DNA from: Rhizoctonia solani | Lineage: Eukaryota > Basidiomycota > Agaricomycetes > Cantharellales > Ceratobasidiaceae | Direction of reading: 5' to 3' | Length of the DNA: 64,000 bases | NCBI RefSeq assembly: GCF_016906535.1 | Contig: NC_057375.1 | Span: 1,612,001-1,676,000 of the forward strand | Shown here: piece by piece, positions 23,441 through 35,132 of the stretch | How the letters are laid out: the number at the start of each line of letters is the position of its first letter | Numbering within the stretch: the stretch's first letter is position 1 | The notes under the pieces: model-generated | What the model saw: the letters and a program-made list of their open reading frames with translations, nothing else | Databases searched by the model: none | What the model was told of the DNA's origin: nothing | Position numbers and translations under genes: made by a program

Positions 23441-24105
23441 GTCACACAGAGTACCGCATCAGTTATTTGGCCTTGGGCCGGGCATAGTAAGCAAGGGAAC
23501 AACACGGGTATATAAAGATAATTGAACAACCGGGCCGGGAGATGGGATGGAGGCGGTCCGCCAAACCGGAGTGCCGCTGGGACTCGTAGAAAACAAAGAG
23601 TGAGACGGTTTGCAGCGAACGATTTGCGCTTACTCTGCCTTGTACGGAAGAAAAGGACGAGGCGCGCAAGCGCCATGTCAGAATCCGCATACATACTGCT
23701 ATAAACAATACAAATCTACATATACAAATGCGCACATAGATGTGCCACGGCCAGACCGGCCCAATGTAAGTTTTATGGAATCGGTGAACTCCGTAGCTAA
23801 ACATCGCTTGCACTATGTCAGGGAATCTCTGGAATACTCCCTGTAAGAACGCACCAATACGTTCGTATACAGTGCTCAGTAGGTAGGATCTGGTAGCAAG
23901 TGGTTGAAATGAAGAGTTACATCCGTTACACAAAACCAAGGTATGGGTCTGAATTGTGACGTTCATACCAGAGGGTGCAGCATTATAGTAGAATAAATAT
24001 GAATTCGCCCTACTGTACCACATCAACTATAAGCCTATCAGAGTTCAGTAGCCATCACCCCATGCCAAGTCTGCTTACCGGTAAAGGATCCCAACCCAAA
24101 CCCCG
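23441..24105. other. Spacer before regulator copy C
   Basis: An open frame on the minus strand spans much of 23463-24026, but its translation shows no zinc cluster, no fungal-specific domain motif and no recognisable family. I do not call a gene. Confidence 0.4.
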
Positions 24106-26010
24106 TCAGTCGTAGAATGGCCGTTTTTCAACAGGTAGCACCGTGTAACGCGAATGCACATAGTCGTCCCAGGTAACGGCACTCCCACCCAACCCTTCAT
24201 TATGCCAGAGATGGTCAAGCACAGGGATGAAATCTAAGCCGCGCACAGGTAGGACCTGCGGGTTCACTTTCCTGAGTAAGCCGCTGGCAACCTTGCTTCG
24301 TAGGGCGGAACGGTGCTTCTCTCGACGGGCGGCAGCACCTGCCTGCCGTGAGGTGTGAGCCACCAATGCGGTGGACTTATTAACGACATAACTTACTATA
24401 AGGGAAGGTAATAGGAGATGCAGCTCAAATGAACTACCTGGTTCGATAATACTGCCCAATCGAACGACTTGCTGAACTGCCGCCTCGATTCGAGGATCAG
24501 CCGAGTTGACCCCTCCTGCTCCCTATAGGATTGTGGAATCTTAACAATAAATAGTAGGTCGACGAAAAAGTAGTATTACCATGTATAAGTAAATCAGTGC
24601 CGCCTGCCGCCAAGCCTCTTGAACGGCAAGTCTTGCTATAATCGTACCCGGTGCCTCGGTATGATCCACGGTTGAGTTCCAGCTCTTTAGACGCGCCTCG
24701 ATCTCACTGCATATTTTTGTGCTTCCAGTCGCCCCTCCCACTATGCATCCTGTTCGCCTCGCGTTAATGTTGATTAATAGGATGAATATTTCAATTGGGA
24801 ACCCATATATCCATTCTAGGTAAACCCCAGGTGGTTCGGCGGCCCATAGGACCGAGGTATCATATCGGAGTAATGGATGAGTGCCGAGTGCGATAGCGAA
24901 TATGCCATCATTAATGACAAATTGCGCAAGCTCGTATCGTGAACTTCGAAAGGTATTTGCGATTGAAATACTAGAATCGTCGGCCCAGATTCGAGGCTCT
25001 GCCGCCGCCAATCGCAAGAACACAGGGGTGCAACGTCGGAGTAACGAATATGCCGTCGCGCTCCCAGATAGCATTGAACCTATAGATATGAGCTGTTTGC
25101 ATAACGGTGCGTCAGCAACTCAAGGGTATCAACATGTGCAAAAAGATACGTACATCATAAATGCCATCGAACCGACCTTCTAGATCTAGATTGGCCCCCA
25201 AATCGTCCGAAGTGGAGATATCTGTGATCCGTCGACAAAAGCGAAAGATCCAGCCGAGGTATTTTTGTGTGTTGGTGCCATTTAAGAGATCAATGATCAC
25301 CCGAGCGCCGAGATACATCGACCATCGAGCAACATATGAGCGATCTATGCGCCGTATGAGCCCCTCGACCGAGAACACGGTCCCCTTGAAGAGTACCTCT
25401 GGAGAGAATTTGGCGTCTGTATGACGGAGTTTAGTTTGTTGTCATAGCGGTAGAACATAAGGAATTACACAGGGACACAATCAACGAAGTCATGTTTTCG
25501 AGGGAAATTGGATCCAGTATGATTTCACGAGGGATATTGATATGACAGTTTCCTAATCCTTGAACATTTGTACCAGTTTGAGAGGACTCGTTACTTTGGT
25601 TCTTGTCGTCGTGATCAGAGAAGGGAATAAGCGCATCCTGAATATTGAAAATAACCATTATAATGGTGTTAATCAGCGGAAGAACTAAAGAGCTCACTGA
25701 TGAGTCCAAGCTGAGCTCCTTCAATGGGTCCGGCTGGGTGTTAGAGGTATTTGGAGGATGGGTGATTGATTCAGCCTGAAGTATACCGGATATCTCCTTC
25801 GTGTACCCCACGTCAGGGAGGCTATATCCCAAACATTGAAAATCTCCAACTTCACATCTCTTACAATACGGTCTTCTCTCATCACATTTCTTTCTCCTGA
25901 TTGGCCCGTCTGGGTTGAGGATTAGCTGGGGATAATATCAAGTAGGATATCTACCTCTTCTTGCAAGTGAAACACCCGCCCGTTGAGCGCTTAGGAACAA
26001 ATACCGACAT
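24106..26010 (-). CDS. Zn2Cys6 fungal transcription factor, copy C
   Basis: Seven exons: 25955-26010, 25698-25896, 25469-25637, 25154-25416, 24580-25092, 24397-24522 and 24106-24342, giving 520 residues. The zinc cluster is GCFTCKKR-RKKCDERRPYCKRC-EVGDFQC. Exon count, intron phases and domain order match copy A one for one. Shared stretches include RSTGGC, DFIPVLDHLWH (DFV in A) and EAWRQAA, but most of the body has diverged, so the duplication is not recent. The start at 26010 is chosen by alignment with copy A; an upstream in-frame Met at 26133 exists. The 54 nt intron 24343-24396 is in frame and open, and is called from the paralog. Likely a nuclear DNA-binding regulator of unknown targets. 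Confidence 0.9.
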
Positions 26011-26804
26011 TGGTAACAATCTGTTGAAACCCAAGAAGAAGGGGGTGTTTAATAATGCAGTAGTGTGTATTGTTTCATAAAGCAGCCTCAAGAACGGTAT
26101 GCGGCCGTTCGAAGTGTGACAGGTCTCAACCATAACCTTGCTCAGCTAACAAGGCGCTTACTGTAGCGCCCGGCGTTCCGAGGTTAGCAAGTGGCTGGGT
26201 GGTGCCGCGATGTGGTGTACACAATATATACCATGAACAGCGGTTCCACTTCCAAATTGTTTGCTTTCTGATGCATATATGAAGTGGAGATGCATCAAAC
26301 ATCACATAACCTCTTGTCATACTTGAACACATATGGATCCCGGCTTCCTTGCTAGGCAGCCATGGAGTTGTCACGTAGACGTGACAGCGTAAGGAAGATA
26401 TGAGCATACTGATGCAAGACAATATAGATGAGTATATGTTAGTGTATGCCTGCCTGGAAGGGGCAGAAAATATGAGAAGAGACCAAAGTACCGAGACTTA
26501 AGGGCTCAGGTGGCTAGTCCTACCTATGCTCAGCGTGGCGAGCGGAGCAGAAAATAAGATGCCGTCCCTAGTTATGAAGTCGTGGAAAATAGAGTATAAT
26601 ACCACTCACGTAGTGGTGTGGATGTCGACTAGAGGTAGCCTGAATTGGCCCTGTTAAGTCCTGGCTGTGATTCTTCACATGCCTGGAGTCACACCATGAA
26701 ACTTTCAGGGTACATTCACTGTGCGCGAAAAAGGCTTGTACTCAATTCATTCAATTACACAACTTTTAATTTGGGACCCAGCCATTCAGGAGCTCTTCAC
26801 GAAC
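26011..26804. other. Intergenic, nothing recognised
   Basis: Spacer between copy C (upstream side) and the 3' end of the P450 gene. It should hold the promoter of copy C; no clear TATA box or gene is seen. Confidence 0.4.
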
Positions 26805-29067
26805 TCATGCTTCGGTAACAGAAGCATTCAAAAGTCTCATGGCATTTTCAGATCGAGGAGTGATTGAGCACTCGAAATCAGCAGGATAGCTATTTAAAGG
26901 CCTAAGCAAGCTTCCTATCAAAGAGATGTGAATAATTACCTCACAAGTGCGTTCGACCTCATGTTAATCTGCGGGAGAACTTCGTTCCCTTCTTGGTCTC
27001 TAACTGGTCTAATATCAAACAAGACAAGAAGTGTGGCCATTGTGATAAAGAGCGTAGACTCTGCCATATGCACCCCTGGACATGATCTACAATGCCCGTC
27101 AAAACTGACTCTGAGCTTTGGTCCGGTCAGTTTGACTTACCTTCTACCGAACCCGAATGCAGGAGGCTTTGGAACTTGGGGATCAAGAAAACGGTCAGGG
27201 TTAAATCTCTCAGGCTCGGGATAAACCAAGTCGTCGTAGCACATTGCCCTGCAAAGGAGATGGACCCAATAATTATTGGTTGTATCTCAGCTATCCATGA
27301 ACAATTCGACCCACCAGATGTTACTTATGCTACACCCAATATTGTTAGAGGGTGACGACAGGTGCAGACGAATGCTTACACAGTTGCTCCTTTGGGAATG
27401 GAATAGCCTTGGTACTCATCGTCTTCAGCGCATGCGTGCGCAACGCCTTTAAAACCAACCTTAATTCACATGTCCAGTTTAAATCAGATTAATTGGAACC
27501 ATTTACCCATTGGCGTGGTGGGTTGCCACCTTAAAACCTCCCTCAAGACACATTCGAGATATGGTAATCCTTCTCTGTCCCTCATTTCAGGCAGTCGGCT
27601 CTTTCCAGTGACTTCGTCAATCTCAGCTTGTACTTTGCTTAATACGTCCTGGTGGAGAGTCATGGCCAAAATAAAAACGGACAGTACCACGGAAGACTTG
27701 TTTCCACGGTGCTTTGGTTAGTATGGGATGCCAAATCCTTGGAGATATTGTCATATACTCACGGTATCCGCCCCAGCTGTAATCAGGTGCTACGCTAAGC
27801 AAAGGGATAAACGTGCCGACCAATAATGTAATTACCTGCAAACAATGTCCCAGCAGCCCATTTTATCCTATCCTCTTCCTCTTCATAATGCAATCCTAGA
27901 TTTGAGTTGTTCTCCAGGTTCGCAAGCCACGTCCGCGTGATAGAATTTTCAGCCACACCAGAGGCCTATTATCATATTGTATATCGGGGCTAGGTAGATT
28001 AAATCTCTATTACCCACAATCTGTTGCTTTGTCCAGTTAAATGGCGTGTCTATCATATCATCTCTGTCCTTTCTCCATTCCTTGACAGTCTGCTTCCACT
28101 CTGTCCCAGGGAACCAGTCTGGAATATGACGCAACCATGGCATTGTGTTGACGAGAAAATCTACAGGCATGGGTGAGATATTGATGGGCATCATGCGATG
28201 AGAACATACTTCCTGCTACTGCACATTCAGAAAAATGCTCTGCTGCAGCTTCTACGATTCTGACTAGGGGGTCGTTCGCCGAGGTGACCTCGTATCCGTA
28301 CACAATAGCCAACAACGTAGAACCGGTCATCCTAGTTATTCGGTCTTTAGCCCACAACCGGTTTGTTGAAATTTTCAATTCACCTTCTAATCTCTTGAAG
28401 AAAGTTTTTAGGGTTGGTCGAAATGCGTTGCAGAGCCAGTCGGGATTCTCTGGTGACTATTGGCCAAAGTTGCGTACTTGCAGCTTTATGAAGCACTCTG
28501 TGGGTCATGCGACGTTGACTTCGCCACCGTTCTCCGTACTGAAGGTTTGTTGTTTCTCGGCTCCAATCGACCCTGTGCGGTTGATGAGTCTGTGCTCTCT
28601 TGATACTGACATACCACGCACAGATCTGGGTATGTTACCATAGGCAAATCCGGACGGTTGGAATATATTGCTGAGCGCTGGTCCAAGAGCTCATTGGCTG
28701 CCCTTACGGAACTTAGAATTACAGTGGTTTTTCCGAGGACAGTTATGGATACAACATCGCCTGGCTGATATAAGCAGCGATCAAGAAAGGATGCAGAGCA
28801 TGGCTTACTCTTCAGCTCTTTCGCCCACCTTGCGTATACAAGATAGCTGTCCGATACGGGCATCGTTCTTAAATGGCCAATCAGGGGGTCAGGATTGGGT
28901 CCAGGAGGGAGGGGTAATCTCCGGGAACGTCGAGGTACAGCATAAAGCATCCATGATGTTACTGCCAGTGTAAATGCAACGAGAGAGAGATGTCCGGACA
29001 AACTGAAAGGACTTTGTGCCATGTCCCAAGGCATTGTGGTGCTCGTGGAGGAGACAAGTCGTCTCAT
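26805..29067 (-). CDS. Cytochrome P450 monooxygenase
   Basis: Twelve introns, including a 15 nt exon at 27315-27329 that encodes the ISNI of ATVISNIW. An N-terminal membrane anchor (LVAFTLAVTSWMLYAV) is followed by the proline-rich hinge LPLPPGPNPDPLIGH. Then come the C-helix region YGERWRSQRR, the I-helix oxygen motif AGADTSS, the K-helix ExxR in LREVLRW, the PERF-type motif PEPERFNPDRF, and the haem-binding loop FGFGRRSCPG with its thiolate cysteine. All hallmark residues are present and no frame is broken, so it should be an active ER-bound monooxygenase needing a P450 reductase. The substrate is unknown. The start could also be one of the in-frame Mets at about 29034 or 29022. Neighbours on the same strand are a reductase and a transporter. 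Confidence 0.92.
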
Positions 29068-29816
29068 TAGTTTTTATCTGAAATCATAAACTCATGTTCG
29101 CGAAGAGATGCCGCGATAGATGATTCCCTGTAATGGTTAAATCTATTGCTAAGCTAAACTACCCTGGCCTTGGGATTGGCTATGATTGTGCGATGTAGAA
29201 CAATCGATCGGTGACAATCAATGATGTCATCCACAGTTCGGAAACAGTCCATGCATACGGGTTCAGTGGGTAATCACCGGCTTGTGGGGCACAGACTCCA
29301 CTTTGGCCTACATGGGTTGGCGTCGTGGTTTCGGCTGAAAACGTGGACTTCCCCCAGTTTCCACCAGTATGTGGACTAGCGAGAGATGTAGCTTGGCCCT
29401 GGGCGCTTACGGGAAGCTGTCCAATCGCTTTGTCGATATTCGTGTTTAGCCCTTGATCATGATGCTTATCAATTGATAGCTTCCCGCAACAGCCAAAACC
29501 CAAGCTGAACTAATTGTAAGCTGGAACTTCCTAAAGGTGAAGCGATCATAAAGTAGAGTAGTCGCTCGTTAATAGATGATGACGTCACTCAGATCCCAGC
29601 GCAGTATAGCTCGGACTGGGTTGGCTTGAGACCTTACGAGAAACTATTCAATGTCGATTAAACTCCCAAACCCCAGTTCTAAGTTTATTTATCTCGAAAT
29701 TCATCTCCCTCAATATATTCAAGTGTATGGCAGACAGACCTCACTCGAGAACGAGAATGATTTAAGGTACATGTATCTATTACATATTAGGAGTCACTCG
29801 ACGACCATCACGATGT
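29068..29816. other. Intergenic spacer, possible small hypothetical frame
   Basis: A minus-strand open frame (29180-29503, 107 codons) has no recognised domain, signal peptide or splice context. I do not call it a gene. Confidence 0.35.
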
Positions 29817-31391
29817 TTAGTGCGTTGGCTCTGGAGTATCGGCGTATAAAAAGTGCATATATGCACTGGGGTACTGATCTCCCGTTAGCTCGGTCTCAAG
29901 GATTGCCTGGCGAATATCCTTGATATCTCCTGGAGTCAACTTAACTCTCAGTGCACCTATGTTTTCTTCTGCATATTTGATCTTTTTGGTCCTGACAAGC
30001 GACACGTAAATTTAGTACTCGACATCCTTGAGACCAAATTCATAACTGACCCTGGAATTGGAATGATATCGTCTTCTTGCGCAAGCATGAAAGCCAGCGT
30101 TATCTGGCCCGATGTAGCGTTGTGCTTGCTCCCTATGTCCTTGATTTTGTTGATAAGAGAGATGATTTTCGGGAAGTTGGCCTCGGAGTACTTTGGGATC
30201 CCTTTTCTCATGTCATAATCCGGGATATCAGCGTGAGATGTCTAGTATGTGTTATTGGCCCTCGCCTAACTGCCACTCTCCATATTTGGCTCTACTCACA
30301 ATCTGGCCCGCCAACAACCCACGACCGAGAGGCGAGTAAGCAACTACTGTGACACCAAGCTCGCGAGCCGTCTCTAGGAGATGGCCCTTTTGCTCAATGT
30401 CCAACACGAACGGAGAATACTATCGAATGGTTAAGGTTAGGAAATACCTAGTATCGGTGGACCCATTTCAATTTACCTCCACTTGGATTGCTGAAATGGG
30501 GTGAACTTTGTGCGCACGGCGCAGAGTAGTTGGCGATGGCTCTGAAAGTCCGATGTACCTTATTTTTCCGGCCCTGTTACAATTTTTTAAGTGAGTTGCC
30601 AAATACGCGTAATCCGGGTTTAACAATGCTTACTTTACCTGCTCTACCAGAGCATTAATAGTCGTTTCAATCGGAGTTTTCGAATCAATTCGATGGACAT
30701 AATACAAGTCAATTGTGTCAACCCCTAATCGTTCCAAGGACTGAGCCAGTTGTTGATTCATGCTTTGTAACATCAGGATGTATGCTTATCAAGAATTACA
30801 GCTCATACTTACTATTCAGGAGTTCCGTTAGGACCTTCGGGGGTGATAGCAAACTGTTTAAATGGTTTATAAGACTCTTATTTTACTGAATTGACTTTCA
30901 TTACCTTAGAAGCCAAAAAGATCTATAGTGCACGGTTAACATATTTATAAGTGACTTATACACATGGCGCGACTAACCTGATCTCGCTTCCCAGTCCTTT
31001 TAAACCATTTGCCAATGAGAGCTTCCGAATCACCCTGTTATCGTTAAAGATAGTTAGTAAGTTGACGGCTGAACGAAACACGTAGTGCTGACGTATATAT
31101 CTGCCGTATCCCAGTTCGTACAGCCCAACTCGACTAGTTTGTCTAGTACCTATGTATATGGTAGAAGTAACTATTAAGCATCTGACATAATATATTAAAG
31201 AAGACGTGCTTACCTTGAACCTAGTTTCATCGTCGCCTGGTGCCCCATAGTCCAGTCCACCGATTCCCTGAATAAAGACATGAGAACACTATTCCAACGT
31301 ATGTTTATTGATATACTACCATAGCTCCAAATCCCAAAGCTGTAACATCATCGTTGCCAATACGGCGTGTAGGAAGAGTAGACGTAGACAT
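29817..31391 (-). CDS. Aldo-keto reductase
   Basis: About eleven short exons. The protein starts [12 protein letters not shown], followed by VTALGFGAM. The catalytic tetrad is visible: Asp and Tyr in DTADIY, Lys in FLASKF, and His in YYVHRID. Later barrel strands include [16 protein letters not shown] and [14 protein letters not shown], and the cofactor segment IIPIPG-TKK. The layout and the GRGLL motif fit the yakc/AKR13-like and pyridoxal reductase-like group of NADPH-dependent reductases, which reduce aldehydes and ketones in the cytosol. The frame is intact to the stop at 29817. An upstream in-frame Met at 31502 exists, but the shorter start matches family N-termini better. It lies between the P450 and the transporter, all on the minus strand. 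Confidence 0.92.
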
Positions 31392-32742
31392 GGCTAATGA
31401 GGGTAGATTGTCTGTTTTCAGCGGGTTCGGTTGAGAAACACGGGATTTCCGCCGGTTATGTATATGAGTCCATTGGTACATCCTCCGATGGAATGGCGTC
31501 ATTGAGCGGAAGAAGCATCTGAGCTTGGATATTGATATTCAGCGACAATATCGCTAACGATCGATGGCTCAACCTCCATCTCGATCTCGAGCTCATTCGA
31601 GCCTCCACTCTGGCTTCGACTTGACCTCCACTCAACCTCCACTCAACCTCCACTCAACCTCCACTTTCGAATTCATTGAACTCCACCTTACCTCTGCTTT
31701 AATTCCCCTTCTCTTTCATCTCACAGAGTAGTCAAAAAATTTATTGCATCCAAGGACTCTGGCAGCATTCAACAGACACTTTAGGATACGGTACACTGTA
31801 TCCATGTGAGATCCTCCTTGATCAGTCTACGACACAGCCGGTGGAGGGCATAGAATGTACCCGACGGCAGACGGAGGAAGGAGCCGGGATCACGCGGGCG
31901 AACGTTTTTTGGGTGCATTTCCATCCGTGAGCAGATAGGAGCTACACGCACAGTTTGCAAACAAGGCACGCTGCTTAGAAGACAAGAAACCTAACCAGAC
32001 AGAGCTGAAAGGATGAAAACTAGTTCACATGCACAGAACGTGGTAATGGTGGACAAGAAAGAAAGTAGTCATCTGACGGTCTGTTGATTAGGGGCGGCGT
32101 GCAGTACTGTGAATGGGAGGAAGATTTTATTTGTGGAGAACAATGCCAGAATGGCATACAGATTTTGACACTACTCGTGTCACGTACCCCAGCAAGTAGA
32201 TTTTGTGTCAAGAGATTGTTATTGATCATTCAGACAGTGCCAAGAATCGGAACGGCAAAGCAGTCAAAAATATGATATAGATTCGTGAAATACCAAAGAG
32301 CCATTCACCAATATGTAGAAAGAACACGTGCGAAATATTTCTATATGTACTTTTCCTCATATAGGGATTTTAAAGATACCCATCTACTGTATCACTAAAT
32401 TTACCTGTGGTACGAGTAACCTGTGAGCAAGATGCGCGCGGTGCGGTACGCTAGCGCTGTCACATGACCGTGTAGTCCCTGGATGGATCCGCGACCTTCT
32501 GTGACGTGTGGGTATTCTTTCATTAATAATTTTCGGTAATCTTTATTTGCCTCGAGTTTTTGGGAGTAGATCTTTGTCTATAGGGACTTGTGCGAATAAC
32601 TAGTGGTAAGATTATTATGCTTGCTGCACGCAAGGTCACAGTTGAAATACGTCCATTCATCAGTAAGAATACAGCTATTCGATATATCATATTGCCTCGC
32701 AATACCCAAAACCTAATCAATCAAAGAAAACCACAGCAGCTC
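31392..32742. other. Intergenic, with a small minisatellite
   Basis: No gene recognised. The upstream region of the reductase is strongly pyrimidine-rich on the plus strand and holds an 11 bp repeat (see the separate entry). Confidence 0.4.
31621..31664. repeat. Minisatellite, four 11 bp units
   Basis: One TTGACCTCCAC unit is followed by three identical TCAACCTCCAC units. It sits about 230 bp upstream of the reductase start in a polypyrimidine tract. Confidence 0.9.
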
Positions 32743-34429
32743 TTAAACCTTCTCCTTCAACTCATCTTCGCGTACGTCTTGGGTTTGTCCAACTGGACTC
32801 CCATCGAACCCACCCTTTTCGTGAGGGTGCAAGTGGAGAGACGTACGTCCCACAGCTTCGAGCGCAGGCTCAACCTCGGCCACCTTCTCGTGCCGGAGGT
32901 TAAAGTGTGCTCCATGTCTGACCCATAGCCAGAATCCAAAGGCAGCGGTGTACGCAAACGCGGGTATGCAGAGCGCAAATGAGATACGTGTACCGTGCTT
33001 GTCGGCAATTGCTCCCTGAATCGGTGGGAAGACTGCTCCACCCGAGATGGCCGAAATCAAGAGCGAGGATGCACGACGGGTGTGTCGTCCCATATTTTTG
33101 GTCGACATGACAAAGATGCACGGGAAGAGGGGTCCCTCGAAGAACATGGTGAGCATCAAGCAGGCGAGACCACCTTCTCCGTGGACAAAGGTTGCACAGG
33201 TGACGAAAACCATACAGAGTGTAGCCCAAATGCCAACCAGAAGCTCGCCTGGCCATAGGGTGAGGACGAAAACACCGAGGAAGCGCCCGCAGGTGAACAT
33301 GATGAGAGAATAAGACAGGAAATTGGATGACTTGGCGTCTGAATAGCCAACAGCCTCCGCGCCGTAATTGATGAAGAACGAGGCGATAGTAACTTGGGCA
33401 CCAACATATACGAACTGGGCAAACCATCCAAACCAAACACGATGTTGCTACAAAGCGACCCATGGTCAGATTAAACATTTGATAAGAATTACATATCCGT
33501 ACCTTAAAGATAGAATCATCAGTTTTCGAGTTTACGCCAGATACCTCCGCAGCGGCTTGTACAGCAGCCTCCAGCTCAGCTTCTGAGGTTTCAGGAAGAT
33601 GGGTGAAAGTGAATAGAAGCGCAATGGATACTCCCAGCAATGCGACAGCCAGGTATACCCATTGTACGTTTGTTAGATCGTTCGCATTCTCGCCAGTAAA
33701 GAAGTATTTCGACGCAATGAATGGACCACTAAACGCCGCAACGCCATTGAAGGATTGGGATAACTGAAGACGGAATGCCGCCCCAGAGGGTTCTGTCCCG
33801 GGTAAACACGTGATGTAACTGTTAGCCGCAGTTTCCAAGGACGCGAGCCCGCAAGCGATCACTCCCGTGCACACCACTGTGGAATGTTCGATCAGATAAC
33901 CTAAAATACTAATGGCGCTAGCTATGGGTGCTTACCGAACCCAGCAAAGACAGCCTTCTTGTTATCCTCTGATGCGAATTTAGCGCATGGCCAGAAGAAT
34001 ATCGCGCCGGTGGAATAAACTGATATAAAAAATGAGCTATATGCTATCAAGACGAATTTTAATCAACCCACAAGTCAGGCCCATGAGAATCGTAAACTTA
34101 TAACTCTTCCGACGAAGGATTTCCCCAGCAATCGGTGAGAAACAGAAATATCCGAGACCAAAATATGCGACTTGAAGCCCAGTCGATTGTAATTTGGTGA
34201 TGTCGAGGATGTTTTGAAAGTGTTTGTTGAGAACATCGAGCAAGCCGTACGCGAATCCCCCTGTTAATTGGTGAGCAAATTTTGCAAGTTAAACGAGTGT
34301 GTTTTTATGCTCACAGAGGAAGAACAAAGATGTGACGAGTGCGAATGGATAGACGACACTCTTAGGGGGTATTTTCTCTCTGAGGGTCAGTTTCCGACCG
34401 CCAATTGGTACGAGCACTGCTCCTGGCAT
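32743..34429 (-). CDS. MFS transporter, FucP (fucose/glucose-galactose permease) type
   Basis: Five exons with four short introns. The first membrane segment (YPFALVTSLFFLWGFAYGLLD) carries the FucP-family WGF and LLD signature. It is followed by QVAYFGLGYF, GLASLETAANSYI and QVTIASFFINY, the latter two being typical loops of the family, and IQGAIADKHG in the C-terminal half. The protein ends in a hydrophilic tail after a last helix (FALCIPAFAYTAAFGFWLW). FucP-type permeases are proton-coupled sugar importers, so uptake of a monosaccharide is likely, though some fungal members carry other solutes. The start at 34429 (MPGAVLVPIGG) is the simplest; an in-frame Met at 34513 could extend it. Confidence 0.88.
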
Positions 34430-35132
34430 TCTGTGTTGCCCTAAGTAAAGGAGGAGAGGCACAAGATTCGCGGGGGCTCCATGGGGCTCCGTATTCATAT
34501 AGGGCATGCCCAAGAGAGACAGATGAGGAGTTGAAATAACTCGAGAAGGTACAGCAGAAGTGCTTCGATCCGGATGTTAGTTCCAAATAGACAAAGTGTC
34601 CGAAGTGATTAACTGAATTCTTGTCTCAGCTAGCTTCGGAGTAGAGTAAGCATAATGCTGGCAGTTCATAAAAAAGGATCCCATAAACAGATCAAATAAT
34701 ACCGGAGGCTTGCAACAGCTCTGTCATAGCCCGATAGCCCCAGCAGCACCACATAACTGTATATGGAGGAAAAGCGCCAAGAGAATAAACTCCATTTAGC
34801 GACATGACCCGGGATTCGTTTCCAATCGGCTAATTCAGGTCTGACGGTGTGATGGTCGAGGATGTCAAGCTACGGCAACACACGTGATTGGCTGTTTGCG
34901 GGGTCACCAGGGGTTCAAGGGCCGTATCGTATACGACATCATGAAGGACATCCCTCTTGCCTAGCCGACTAAATTATCTCGCCTCCTTTCGACAAATAAG
35001 ACACCAGAAAACAGCTGGCCACTCGGGAAGCTTTCGATTGCTAGATCACCCCGCACTGGTTCATAAACTATACAGGCATTTTATATCCGACATTACTGGG
35101 AATATACAATCTGAAAGAATCTAAACACAAAT
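34430..35132. other. Intergenic spacer
   Basis: Promoter side of the transporter and 3' flank of the P5A ATPase gene. No gene or clear regulatory motif recognised. Confidence 0.4.

Noticed and set aside
23463..24026. 187-codon minus-strand open frame next to the truncated regulator, considered as its missing body.
   Set aside because: It shows none of the fungal-specific domain motifs shared by copies A and C.
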